A stretch of DNA of 64,000 nt, taken from NCBI GenBank assembly GCA_031271905.1, contig JAISUT010000014.1, forward strand, positions 1 through 64,000, read 5' to 3'. This DNA is from Acidobacteriota bacterium (GTDB lineage: Bacteria > Acidobacteriota > UBA6911). Every line of letters starts with the position of its first letter. The stretch's first letter is position 1. The notes beneath the pieces are model-generated. The model was not told where the DNA came from and ran no database searches. It saw only the letters and a list, made by a program, of their open reading frames with translations. The position numbers and the translations under genes are program-made. Positions 1-8,754 of this stretch are shown piece by piece.

Positions 1-93
1 CTGCGCCCCGGCGCCATGCCGCGTTTCGACACCGTTGCCCGCGTCTTGTCCGCCCTTGGCGTCAAACTGACCGCGACTCCGAAACCGGCGTAA
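1..93 (+). CDS. C-terminal end of XRE/HigA-like antitoxin (partial)
   Basis: Frame 1 is open from the window edge to TAA at 91-93 and gives 30 residues. The tail reads PRFDTVARVLSALGVKLTA. That pattern (PRxDTxxxVLxALGxxL) is typical of the last helix of the helix-turn-helix domain in XRE-family antitoxins that pair with HigB/RelE-type toxins. The toxin gene would normally lie just upstream, outside the window. Only the last helix is visible, so an ordinary XRE regulator is also possible. Confidence 0.55.
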   Translation: MRPGAMPRFDTVARVLSALGVKLTATPKPA

Positions 94-498
94 GGCGGGG
101 CTGCCCATGGCGCGACGGCGCCGCCCCGTGCGCTCGGCGGCGCTGATCTGCGAGCCGTTGCCGTCAGTACGGTACGGTGGAGCCGACGACTGACAGACGC
201 CGACGTCTCTGGCAGGCGGACCGAACCCGCGCAGAGAGGTCAAGGAGCCAGGGAATTATGTTTCGCACCCCGTAGGGGGTGCGAAACGAAACCCAAAACA
301 GTTTCTACCGCCATACGGCGGTTTGCCGCAGAGACGTTGCGATGCGGCGAAGCCGCGAGCTGCCGGCACCCGCCATCGCCCACGGTCGCACGGGCGCAGG
401 GCGGGCTCCGCAGGCGTACCCACGTACGTCGAGGAAGCCCGCCCAAGCAGCAACGCAGCGGACGCGCCGCCATGCGCCCGTGCGACACGAACGGCGGT
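94..498. other. Intergenic region with hairpins, no gene seen
   Basis: No reading frame here looks coding. At 261-286 there is a near-perfect hairpin with arms TTTCGCACCCC and GGGGTGCGAAA around a 4-base loop. At 308-321 a second hairpin pairs CCGCC with GGCGG around ATAC. Neither is followed by a clear T-run on either strand, so they are not confident terminators. The rest is GC-rich sequence between the antitoxin tail and the end of the M16 peptidase gene, which runs on the minus strand. Confidence 0.45.
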
Positions 499-3285
499 TT
501 ACCAGCTTACGCCGGCTTTGGCGAAATCGCCCGCGCGGAAGAAGCTCAGCGCCGCCGGGTCGATGTGCTTTTTCACCGCCGCCAGGATCTGCCCCGGCGT
601 CAGCGCCTGCACGTCTCGCTCCAGCTTGTTGGTGAACGTCAGAGGCCGGTTCCAGAAGCGGTAGTCGTTCAGATAGCTGACGACGCTGGCGTCCTGCGTC
701 CGGCTCATCGTCTGCTGCTGGAGCCAGCTCTTTTTCGCCGCCTCCACCTCCTCGGCGGCGAACCCCTCGTCCAAGAGTTTCGCCAGCTCCTCCTTGAAGA
801 CCGCCTCCACCTGGGGCGCGTTCTGAGGGGCGCAGATGGCGTAGGCGTAGACGGTCGCCCGGTCGGCCTCGCCGCCGAAGGTGACGCCGAACTGCCCGCC
901 GACGCCGTAGCTCAGCCCCTCCTTGTCGCGGATGCGCGAGAAGAGCCGCGAGTTCATGCCGCCCGCGCCGAAGATGTAGCTCGCCAGGTGTATCGCCGGG
1001 TAGTCGGGGTCGGTGTCCGTCATCTTGAAGGTCGAGCCCGCTATCCACATGGCGTTGGCCTTGTCCGGCGTCTGGAACGTCTCCACCACCGGCGACAGCT
1101 TCTGCCAAGGCGTCTTCACGCGGGCGTAGGGCGCGGGGCTCTTCCATCCGGCGAGGAGCCCGCGCAACTGCGCCTCGACCGCCGCCGCGTCGAAGTCGCC
1201 GACGACGCTCACCTGGCTGTTCGTCGCGCCGTAGAACTTTTTGTAGAACTCCTTCACCTGGTCGAGGGTCAGCGCGCCGTAGTCCGCGAGCTGCTCGTCA
1301 ACGGTCGGGACGTAGCGCACGTCCCCCTTGGGATAGGGCGAGGCGACAAAGCGCTCCAATGCCGTGGACGCTATGTTCATCGGCTCGCTCTTGGAGTTCT
1401 CAAGCGTCGCCAGCACCAGCTTTTGCAGCTCGTCGAACTCGTTTTGCGGGAAAGACGGCTCGCGCAGCATCTCGACCGCCAGCGCCAGCGCCTGCGACAG
1501 GTTCTCCCTCGTGGTCTGAAGCGTCACGCGCGCCGAGGTCGCCGAGCCGGAGACGCCGTACTGCGTCTTCAGGCGGTCGAACTCGTCCTGGAGCTGCTGG
1601 CGCGTGTGCTTCGCCGTGCCGCGCGAGAGCATGTCGCCCACCAGCGAGGCGGCGGTGTCGTAGCCCTTCAGGGAGTCCTCGTCGCCGAACTGGAAGCGCA
1701 TCTGCACGAAGACCTGCTCGCCGCGCGTCTTCTTGCTCAGGAAGGAGAACTTCGGCCCGTCCGGCATCTCGGAGCGGACGGTCCTCTTCTCGATGTTGTC
1801 CAGGGACGGATCGAAATCCTCCCCTTCGGCGACTTTCACCTTGCTCTGGTAGGAGCCGACCAGCGCCTCGACGTCTGGCGAAGGGGGGATCTCGGCGCGC
1901 AGAGGCTCCTCCGCGGTCGGGATGAACTTGCCGACGGTGCGGTTGGAGGGGAGGAGGTACTTCTCGGCAGCCTTTTGCGCCTGGGCGGCGGTGACCGCTT
2001 GGAGGCGGTCGCGGTAGAGGAACATCATCCGCCAGTCGCCCATCGACTGCCATTCGCTCAGTTGGAGCGCGGTGGACTGGGAGTTGTTCAGCAGCAGCTC
2101 GAAACTTTTCTGGTACTGGACCTTGGCGCGGTTCACCTCCTCGTCGGTGAACGGCGAGTCCTTGAGGTTGTCCAGCACCGAGAGCATGACGTTGGAAGCG
2201 TCGTCCATCGACTGGTCCTGGCGCAGGGCGGCGTAGGCCATCAGGAAGCCGGGGTCTTTCAGCGACTGCGCGCCCGCGCCCACCTCCACGGCCTTGCCCG
2301 GCTCGACCAACGCCTTGTAGAGCCGCCCCGAAGGCTGGTCGCCCAGGATGGAGGCGGCGATGTCCACCGCCGCCATGTCCTCGTGCGTCCCGGACGGGAC
2401 ATGGTACATGGCGAACATGAACTGGATGTCGCCGACGCGGCGCAAGGTGACCGAGCGCTCGCCGTCCTGGGCGGGTTCGACGGTGTAGGTGGCGCGCAGT
2501 TGGCGGTCGGGCTTGGGGATGGGGGCGAAATATTTATGCACCAGCCCCAGCGTCTTGCCCGCGTCGATCTTGCCCGCCACCACCAGCACGGCGTTGTCGG
2601 GCTGGTAGAAATGGCGGTAGAAGGCCTGCAGGCGCTCTATCGGCACCTGCTCGATGTCCGAGCGCGCCCCGATGGTGGTGTTGCCGTAGTTGTGCCAGAG
2701 GTAGGCGGTGGCGAGCGTCCGCTCCTGCAACACGTTGGCGGGGCTGTTCTCCCCGCGCTCGAACTCGTTGCGCACCACGGTCATCTCGCTGTCGAGGTCC
2801 TTCTTGGCGATGAAGGAGTTGACCATGCGGTCGGCCTCCATCGACAGGGCCCATTCGAGGTTCTCGTCGGTGGCGGTGAAGGTCTCGAAATAGTTGGTGC
2901 GGTCGAAGCTGGTGGTGCCGTTGGGCGACGCGCCGTGGTCCTGCAGCTCCTTCTTGATGTCCGCGTGGCCCGTCGAGCCTTTGAACAGCAGGTGCTCCAG
3001 CAGATGCGCCATGCCGGTTTCGCCGTAGTCCTCGTGGCGGGAGCCGACCATGTAGGTGATGTTGACGGTGACGTTGGTCTTGGTGGGGTCGGGGAACAGC
3101 AGCACCCGCAGCCCGTTGGGCAGGCGGTATTCGCTGATGCCCTCGACGCTCGTGACGTACTGGACGCCTTCGGGCAGCGGCGCGGGCGGCTGTTGCGCGC
3201 GAAGGCCCGCCGACAGGAAGGTCGATAAGATGAAAACGGCCGCGAGCGCCTTGCCGACGCGCCGTGCTGTGCGTGTTGTATCCAT
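499..3285 (-). CDS. M16 family zinc peptidase, secreted, two-domain
   Basis: This 928-residue protein is a pitrilysin/insulinase-like zinc endopeptidase. The inverted zinc motif HLLEH is at residues 94-98 and the third ligand is E174 in VRNE, at the spacing usual for the family. A signal peptide (about residues 1-30, ending at LRA) suggests export to the periplasm or beyond. The length fits two M16 units in one chain. The second half shows no HxxEH motif, so it is probably the inactive partner. The ATG is preceded by AAGGAG, which supports this start. It is divergent from the M13 peptidase gene, and the two may act together on exported peptides. Confidence 0.92.
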   Translation of the reverse strand: MDTTRTARRVGKALAAVFILSTFLSAGLRAQQPPAPLPEGVQYVTSVEGISEYRLPNGLRVLLFPDPTKTNVTVNITYMVGSRHEDYGETGMAHLLEHLLFKGSTGHADIKKELQDHGASPNGTTSFDRTNYFETFTATDENLEWALSMEADRMVNSFIAKKDLDSEMTVVRNEFERGENSPANVLQERTLATAYLWHNYGNTTIGARSDIEQVPIERLQAFYRHFYQPDNAVLVVAGKIDAGKTLGLVHKYFAPIPKPDRQLRATYTVEPAQDGERSVTLRRVGDIQFMFAMYHVPSGTHEDMAAVDIAASILGDQPSGRLYKALVEPGKAVEVGAGAQSLKDPGFLMAYAALRQDQSMDDASNVMLSVLDNLKDSPFTDEEVNRAKVQYQKSFELLLNNSQSTALQLSEWQSMGDWRMMFLYRDRLQAVTAAQAQKAAEKYLLPSNRTVGKFIPTAEEPLRAEIPPSPDVEALVGSYQSKVKVAEGEDFDPSLDNIEKRTVRSEMPDGPKFSFLSKKTRGEQVFVQMRFQFGDEDSLKGYDTAASLVGDMLSRGTAKHTRQQLQDEFDRLKTQYGVSGSATSARVTLQTTRENLSQALALAVEMLREPSFPQNEFDELQKLVLATLENSKSEPMNIASTALERFVASPYPKGDVRYVPTVDEQLADYGALTLDQVKEFYKKFYGATNSQVSVVGDFDAAAVEAQLRGLLAGWKSPAPYARVKTPWQKLSPVVETFQTPDKANAMWIAGSTFKMTDTDPDYPAIHLASYIFGAGGMNSRLFSRIRDKEGLSYGVGGQFGVTFGGEADRATVYAYAICAPQNAPQVEAVFKEELAKLLDEGFAAEEVEAAKKSWLQQQTMSRTQDASVVSYLNDYRFWNRPLTFTNKLERDVQALTPGQILAAVKKHIDPAALSFFRAGDFAKAGVSW

Positions 3286-3328
3286 ATGGGCTCTCCTTCT
3301 TCGGGTTCGGAAGCGAACTCGCCCGCCC

Positions 3329-3337
3329 AGTATAGCA
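3329..3337 (-). promoter_or_regulatory. Possible extended -10 element for the M16 gene
   Basis: On the minus strand the sequence TGCTATACT lies about 45 bases upstream of the M16 start codon. It fits an extended -10 element (TGn plus TATACT). No good -35 box is seen at 17 bases. The 164-base gap is shared with the divergent M13 gene. Confidence 0.3.
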
Positions 3338-3449
3338 GGTGCGCAGGGCTGCGCGCTGGATTCTTTCGGGGAATGCGGCTAAACTCTGAAGGGTGCGTGG
3401 ATACGCGATACGAAGAAGGAAAGCGATCCTGGACGGGGGGGAAAGCCTC

Positions 3450-5546
3450 ATGGACATGAAAAAGGTGCTATACATCGTGACGATTTTCTGCATGGCGTTG
3501 CCGGCCGGGTGCCGGAAGGACGAAGGGGCGGGCGGTGCCACGGCGCCCGCAGCCCCGCTCGCGTCGGGGATAGACGCGGCAAACCTCGACCAGTCCGCCG
3601 ACCCGAAGGCCGACTTCTACCAGTACGCCGGCGGCGGCTGGATGAAGAATCACCCGCTCAAGGACGAGTACGCCCGCTTCGGATCGTTCGAGCAGGTGGC
3701 GGAAGTCAATCGCGAACAGCTCCGGCAGCTCATCGAAGACGTCTCCGCAGGCTCGAACGAAGCGGGCTCCATCGCGCAGAAGATCGGCGACTTCTACAAC
3801 GTCGGGATGGGCATAGACGCCATCAACCGGCAGGGCGCGGCGCCGCTCGAGGGCGAGTTGCGAAGGATCGCCGCGCTCAAGGACAAGTCGGAATTGACCG
3901 GGCAGTTGGCGCGGATGGCGCTTCAGGGCGACGCCCTGGTCGTCGAGATCGACGCCGACGCCGACCTCAAGGACAGCGACATGACCATCGCCTGGCTCTA
4001 CCAGGGGGGCTTGGGCATCGGCGACCGCGACTACTACCTCTCCCAAGACAAGCATTTCGCGGAGACACGCGCCGCCTACGCGAAGATGCTCGCGAAGATG
4101 CTCGCGCTTTCCGGCTACTCCAAGCTGGCGGGGTTCGAGGGGGGCGAGGCCGCGATGGCGGCGCGCATCCTCGCCTTCGAGACCCGCCTCGCCGAGATCG
4201 ACATGCCGAAGGAGGAGTTGCGCGAGCCGGAGAAGATATACCACATCAAGACGGTGGACGAGGTGCAGCGCATCGTCCCGTCCATCAAATGGCGCGAATA
4301 CCTGGACGGGTTGGGGCTGGGGGCGGTCTCGACGGTCAACGCCGCCACGCTCCCTTATTTCGAGAAGCTGGACAAGGTGGTCGCCGGCTCCGACTGGGAG
4401 ACGCTCAAAGCCTACTGCGCCGCCTCGACCGTCATCGGCGCCGCCGATTTCCTGGGCGACGAGCTCTCCGACGTGAAATTCGACTTCTACGGGCGCGTCC
4501 TGTCCGGCAAGAAGGAGCAGCAGCCGCGCTGGAAGCGGGTGCTGTCGGCGGTGGAGCGCGGCATGGGCGAGGCGCTGGGGAGGCTTTACGTGGAAAAGCA
4601 CTTCCCCGCGTCCGCCAAGGAGCGGATGCTGCAACTGGTGGAGAACCTCCGCTTCACGCTCGGCGAGCGCATCAAGAAGAACACCTGGATGACCGGGCCC
4701 ACGAAGGAGCGGGCGCTGGACAAGCTCGCCGCCTTCCGCGTCAAGATCGGCTACCCCGACAAGTGGCGCGACTTCTCGGGCTTGGAAGTCGGCAAGGACA
4801 GCTACTACGCCAACGTGTCGCGCGCCGCCGCATTCAACACGCGCTACGAGCTGGACAAGATCGGCAAGCCCGTCGACCGGGACGAATGGCACATGACGCC
4901 GCAGACGGTCAACGCCTACTACAACCCCTCGACCAACGAGATATGCTTCCCCGCCGGCATCCTGCAGCCGCCGTTCTTCGACGCCGCCGCCGATGACGCC
5001 GCCAACTACGGCGCCATCGGCGTGGTCATCGGCCATGAGATGACGCACGGCTTCGACGACCAGGGGCGCAAGTTCGACAAGGTGGGGAACCTGCACGACT
5101 GGTGGACGCCTGCGGACAGCGCGGCGTTCGACGCCCGCAAGCAGACGCTGGCGGACTGGTTCAGCGGCATCGAGGTCTTGCGGGTGGACGGCAAGCCCCT
5201 GCACGCGAACGGGGAGTTCACCCTGGGGGAGAACATCGCCGACAACGGCGGGCTCAACATCTCCTTCGAGGCGATGCAGAAGGCGTTGCGCGACGGGGGG
5301 ATCGACAAGGAGAAGATGGACGGCTTCACGCCGGAGCAGCGCTTCTTCCTCGCCTACGCCATCGTCTGGGCGGGCAACATCCGCGACTCGGAGGTCATCC
5401 GGCGCACCAAGGAAGACCCGCACGCGCTGGGGAGGTGGCGCGTGAACGGGGCGTTGCCGCACGTCGCGCCGTTCCTCGAAGCCTTCGGCGTGAAGGAGGG
5501 CGACGCCATGTACCTCGCCCCCGGAAAGCGCGTGGAGATCTGGTAG
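3450..5546 (+). CDS. M13 family metallopeptidase (neprilysin/PepO-like), lipoprotein
   Basis: The protein has 698 residues. The catalytic motif is HEMTH in GHEMTHGFDDQGRKFD, and the third zinc ligand is in GENIADNGG, both diagnostic for M13. The upstream motif NAYYNPSTNEI is also conserved in the family. The N-terminus is a lipoprotein signal: a basic start, a hydrophobic stretch and LPAGC as lipobox, so it is probably membrane-anchored in the periplasm. The frame is open further upstream, but ATG 3450 is preferred because it sits after a G-rich ribosome binding site and begins the signal peptide. It faces away from the M16 peptidase. Confidence 0.93.
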   Translation: MDMKKVLYIVTIFCMALPAGCRKDEGAGGATAPAAPLASGIDAANLDQSADPKADFYQYAGGGWMKNHPLKDEYARFGSFEQVAEVNREQLRQLIEDVSAGSNEAGSIAQKIGDFYNVGMGIDAINRQGAAPLEGELRRIAALKDKSELTGQLARMALQGDALVVEIDADADLKDSDMTIAWLYQGGLGIGDRDYYLSQDKHFAETRAAYAKMLAKMLALSGYSKLAGFEGGEAAMAARILAFETRLAEIDMPKEELREPEKIYHIKTVDEVQRIVPSIKWREYLDGLGLGAVSTVNAATLPYFEKLDKVVAGSDWETLKAYCAASTVIGAADFLGDELSDVKFDFYGRVLSGKKEQQPRWKRVLSAVERGMGEALGRLYVEKHFPASAKERMLQLVENLRFTLGERIKKNTWMTGPTKERALDKLAAFRVKIGYPDKWRDFSGLEVGKDSYYANVSRAAAFNTRYELDKIGKPVDRDEWHMTPQTVNAYYNPSTNEICFPAGILQPPFFDAAADDAANYGAIGVVIGHEMTHGFDDQGRKFDKVGNLHDWWTPADSAAFDARKQTLADWFSGIEVLRVDGKPLHANGEFTLGENIADNGGLNISFEAMQKALRDGGIDKEKMDGFTPEQRFFLAYAIVWAGNIRDSEVIRRTKEDPHALGRWRVNGALPHVAPFLEAFGVKEGDAMYLAPGKRVEIW

Positions 5547-5555
5547 CCGAAAGGA

Positions 5556-5585
5556 GGGGGCGTCCGCCACGTCTGCGGCGCCCCC
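5556..5585 (+). terminator. GC-rich hairpin after M13 gene
   Basis: The arms GGGGGCGTCCGC and GCGGCGCCCCC pair with one bulge, 10 bases after the M13 stop codon. No T-run follows, so Rho-independent termination is uncertain. Confidence 0.3.
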
Positions 5586-5846
5586 AGGCGCCGGATCCCG
5601 GCGGAAAAAACATCCCGGCGCGCGGCGGGCGGAGGCGTGGCGCGCGCGGCGGATTTCCCGGTCCTATCAAAACACTTAGGATGACGGCTCTGGCGCATCC
5701 TGCGGACGGGCGCGAAGGGACGCTTGCCGGCATGTACTAAAATATCCATACGTTATCCACATACCATCGGCGGGCGGGTTCCCAGGCCGGGGCGGTTCGG
5801 GGGAAAGTGGAATTATTGTGCCTTGACGATTCCGGCGTTTGTGCGC

Positions 5847-6383
5847 ATGATAACACGCATGGCGAAAGTGGAGATGCATAGGCGCGAGGCGGGCAGGCGG
5901 AAGAAACGGAGCGTCCCCCTGACCAAGTTGCAGACTCCGGATGTGGTGAAGACCGTCCTCCGGCACCCCCGCAGGTTGGAGGAGTTGCTGGACATGCTGG
6001 GCGAGAAGGACTTGGTCTTGCGCGGACGGGCGGCGGCGACGCTCGCCAGTTTGGCGGAGACGCGCCCGGAACGGCTGGTCAAGGCGCTGCCCCGGTTGCG
6101 GGAATGCCTGGGCGACGACTCCGACTACGTGCGATGGCACCTTTTCTACGCCCTCGGGGCGCTGGGCGCGCGCTTCCCCGTGGCGACCCGCGAGTATTGG
6201 CGCGACATCTTCGCCGGCATGGAAGACGGCAGCCGCGTCGTGCGCCTGGTCGCGGGCAAGGCGTCGGCGCGCCTGATCGCCGGAGACCCGGAAGCCGTCG
6301 CGGCGGTCTACCGCGAAGCCCGGCGCGAGGTCCCGCCCGAAATCGCCGCCCTGCTCCCGCAAGACGCGCCCTCCGCGACGTAA
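5847..6383 (+). CDS. Small HEAT-repeat-like protein
   Basis: This protein of about 178 residues has a very basic N-terminus (RREAGRRKKR) followed by paired helices such as LRGRAAATLASLAE and VRWHLFYALGALG. These match the look of HEAT or Armadillo-type helical repeats used as binding scaffolds. No catalytic motif or signal peptide is seen. The frame is open to 5724, but ATG 5847 or ATG 5859 are the credible starts because the upstream translation is low quality. No operon partner is evident, and the function is unknown. Confidence 0.6.
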   Translation: MITRMAKVEMHRREAGRRKKRSVPLTKLQTPDVVKTVLRHPRRLEELLDMLGEKDLVLRGRAAATLASLAETRPERLVKALPRLRECLGDDSDYVRWHLFYALGALGARFPVATREYWRDIFAGMEDGSRVVRLVAGKASARLIAGDPEAVAAVYREARREVPPEIAALLPQDAPSAT

Positions 6384-6756
6384 GGACGCGGCCAAGGCGG
6401 TGCCATGCCTTGGTCGCCCCTCGCCTCTCCCTGCGCCCCTTGGCTCCGACGTTCTGACGACCCGATCTGATTTTTCTGCATAATTTTGCAATTTCCCATG
6501 TCCAGGCCAACACTCCTGTAGTACAATCCCGGTTTGCCGACATTCAAGCGATCGAGGCATGCAGCGCGGGTTCCTTCCGCGCACACTTGCGGTAAACCCA
6601 TGGGCGCCCTTGAAGACCTCGCAGGCGAGGCGCACCGTAGCGGAGAAAACGAAGTTTGCTTTTTAAGGTGGACGGGCGTTTTCACGCGAGGCGCGACGCC
6701 GCGGCAGGGTTTTTGACGGTGCCCCCATGTAACAAGGCGGGCAATTGGGGGAAGAC
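6384..6756. other. Intergenic region before the etf operon
   Basis: No gene is seen. Around 6465-6500 there is an AT-rich patch that could hold a promoter for the etf operon, but no convincing -35/-10 pair was found. At about 6602-6668 the sequence resembles the dispersed palindromic repeat of this window (it contains ACCTCGCAGGCGAGGCGCA), without the intact outer arms. It may be a decayed copy. Confidence 0.4.
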
Positions 6757-7548
6757 ATGCACATTGTGGTTTGCGTGAAGCAGGTCCCGGACACGGCGAA
6801 CGTCCGTATCAACCCGGAGACCAATACGCTGATGCGCGAGGGGGTCGAGAGCATCATGAACCCCTTCGACGAGTACGCGCTGGAAGAGGCGCTGAAATTG
6901 AAAGACGCGCACGGGGCGCGGGTGACGGTCATCACCATGGGGCCGCCCCAGGCTGACGTCATCCTGCGCGACGCGATGGCGCGCGGCGCCGACGACGCGG
7001 TGCTCCTGACCGACCGGGCCGTCGCGGGCGCCGACACCTTGGCGACCTCGTACGTCCTTTCGCTGGCGATCAAGAAGCTGAACGAGAAGCCCGACCTGGT
7101 GCTTTTCGGCAAGCAGGCCATCGACGGCGACACGGCGCAGGTGGGGCCGGGCGTCTCGGAGTTCCTCGACTACCCGCTGGTGACCTACGTGAAATCGCTC
7201 TCGGTCAAGGACGGCGTCTTCACGGTCGAGACCCTGATGGACGAGGGGACGGACGTCATAGAGGGGCGCCTGCCCGCCGTGATGACGGTGGTGAAGGAGG
7301 CCTCGACGCCGCGCTTCGGCTCGCTCGCCGGCTGGATAGACGCCAAGGACGCGGCGATTCCCGCCTGGGGCGCGAAGGACGTCCAGGCCGACATAGCCCA
7401 GTGCGGCCTGGACGGCTCGCCCACCAAGGTGGTGAAGATCTTCGCGCCGCCGACCAAGAGCGGCGGGCGGAAGGTGGACGGACGCGAGAAACCCGCCGAA
7501 GTCGTGGACGAAATCATGCAACTGCTCAAAGAGAAGGGGGTGCGATAA
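6757..7548 (+). CDS. etfB: Electron transfer flavoprotein, beta subunit
   Basis: This 263-residue EtfB/FixA-family protein begins MHIVVCVKQVPDTA, the usual N-terminus. It carries the nucleotide-binding core (ALEEALKLKD, VITMGPPQA) and the conserved LVLFGKQAIDGDTAQVGP segment. It forms a heterodimer with EtfA and passes electrons from flavin dehydrogenases. ATG 6757 with GGGGGAAG directly upstream is preferred over the TTG at 6745. The downstream etfA begins 3 bases after its stop, so they are translationally linked. Confidence 0.95.
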   Translation: MHIVVCVKQVPDTANVRINPETNTLMREGVESIMNPFDEYALEEALKLKDAHGARVTVITMGPPQADVILRDAMARGADDAVLLTDRAVAGADTLATSYVLSLAIKKLNEKPDLVLFGKQAIDGDTAQVGPGVSEFLDYPLVTYVKSLSVKDGVFTVETLMDEGTDVIEGRLPAVMTVVKEASTPRFGSLAGWIDAKDAAIPAWGAKDVQADIAQCGLDGSPTKVVKIFAPPTKSGGRKVDGREKPAEVVDEIMQLLKEKGVR

Positions 7549-7551
7549 GCC

Positions 7552-8742
7552 ATGGCGGACGCTCCTATCATCATCGATCCAGAGAAATGCAAAGGATGCA
7601 AGCTGTGCATCAAGGCGTGTCCCTTCGACGCGCTCTACATGGAGGGGAAGCTGGCGGTCCTCAAGCCCGAGGAGTGCCGGGCGTGCGGTTCCTGCGTGGA
7701 CGCCTGTAAATTCAAGGCGATCACCGCCGCCGAGTCGGCGGGGGCGAAGGTGGACTTGTCCGCCTACAAAGGCGTCTGGGTCTTCGTCGAGCAGCGCCAG
7801 GGCAAAGTGCAGGAGGTCGCCTACGAGCTGCTGGCGACCGGCAGGCGGCTTGCCGACGACCGCGGAAGCGAGCTGGCGGCGGTCATACTGGGCCACAACG
7901 TCACCGACGCGGCGGCGAGCCTCGTCGCGGCGGGCGCGGACAAGGTCTACGTCGTGGACCAGCCGGTGCTGGCCGAGTACGAGGCGAACGTCTACACCGA
8001 CGCCCTGAGCCAGGTCATCGCCAAGTACAAGCCGGAGGTGGTGCTGGCGGGGGCGACGGCCATAGGCCGGGCGTTCTTCGCCAAGGTGGCGGTGCGGTCG
8101 CGCACGGGGCTGACGGCCGACTGCACGATGCTCTCCGTGGACAAGGAGACGGGCCTCTTGCACCAGACGCGCCCCGCCTTCGGCGGCAACATCATGGCGA
8201 CGATCATGACGCCGAACCACCGCCCGCAGATGGCGACGGTGCGCCCGAAGGTGTTCAAGACCGCCCCCCCCGACCCGGCGCGCAAGGGCGAGACGCTCAT
8301 CGAGGCGCTCAAGCTGGTCGCGCCCAGCACGAAGATCGTGCGCACGGAGCGCGACGCGAGCGGCGTGAATATCGCCGAGGCGGAAGTCATCGTGGCCGGC
8401 GGCCGCGGCATGAAAAAGGGCGAGAACCTGGAGATGCTCAAGAAGCTGGCGAAGCTGCTCGGCGGCGAGATGGGCGTCTCGCGCGCCTGCGTGGACGCGG
8501 GCTGGTGCTCGGTGGCGCACCAAGTGGGGCAGACCGGCAAGACCGTGTGTCCCAAGCTCTACCTGGCCTTCGGCATCTCCGGCGCCATCCAGCACCTGGA
8601 AGGGATGCGCGCCTCTGACACGATCATCGCGGTGAACCGGGACGCGAACGCGCCGATATTCGGCGTGGCGGACCTCGGCATCGTGGGCGACCTTTTTGAC
8701 ATTGCTCCGCGGCTGATCTCAGCGCTGGAAGCCGCAAAGTAG
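7552..8742 (+). CDS. etfA: Electron transfer flavoprotein alpha subunit with N-terminal 2[4Fe-4S] ferredoxin domain
   Basis: The protein has 396 residues. The first 60 carry two cluster motifs, CKGCKLCIKACP and CRACGSCVDAC, typical of a two-[4Fe-4S] ferredoxin. The remainder is EtfA/FixB, with the FAD-binding C-terminal domain visible in GQTGKTV and GISGAIQH. Ferredoxin-fused EtfA subunits are known in anaerobes, including electron-bifurcating complexes with acyl-CoA or lactate dehydrogenases. Whether this one bifurcates cannot be read from sequence alone. It lies between etfB and ETF-QO in one operon. Confidence 0.94.
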   Translation: MADAPIIIDPEKCKGCKLCIKACPFDALYMEGKLAVLKPEECRACGSCVDACKFKAITAAESAGAKVDLSAYKGVWVFVEQRQGKVQEVAYELLATGRRLADDRGSELAAVILGHNVTDAAASLVAAGADKVYVVDQPVLAEYEANVYTDALSQVIAKYKPEVVLAGATAIGRAFFAKVAVRSRTGLTADCTMLSVDKETGLLHQTRPAFGGNIMATIMTPNHRPQMATVRPKVFKTAPPDPARKGETLIEALKLVAPSTKIVRTERDASGVNIAEAEVIVAGGRGMKKGENLEMLKKLAKLLGGEMGVSRACVDAGWCSVAHQVGQTGKTVCPKLYLAFGISGAIQHLEGMRASDTIIAVNRDANAPIFGVADLGIVGDLFDIAPRLISALEAAK

Positions 8743-8754
8743 GAGACATTAGAG

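Noticed and set aside
261-286. Hairpin as terminator for the M16 gene
   Set aside because: The stem is strong, but no T-run follows on the minus strand, and the distance from the stop codon is over 200 bases.
337-3228. Long open frame of 963 codons on the plus strand opposite the M16 gene
   Set aside because: It mirrors a clearly coding gene with HLLEH motif on the other strand. Its translation is Arg/Val/Leu-rich without family motifs, a common artefact of high GC.
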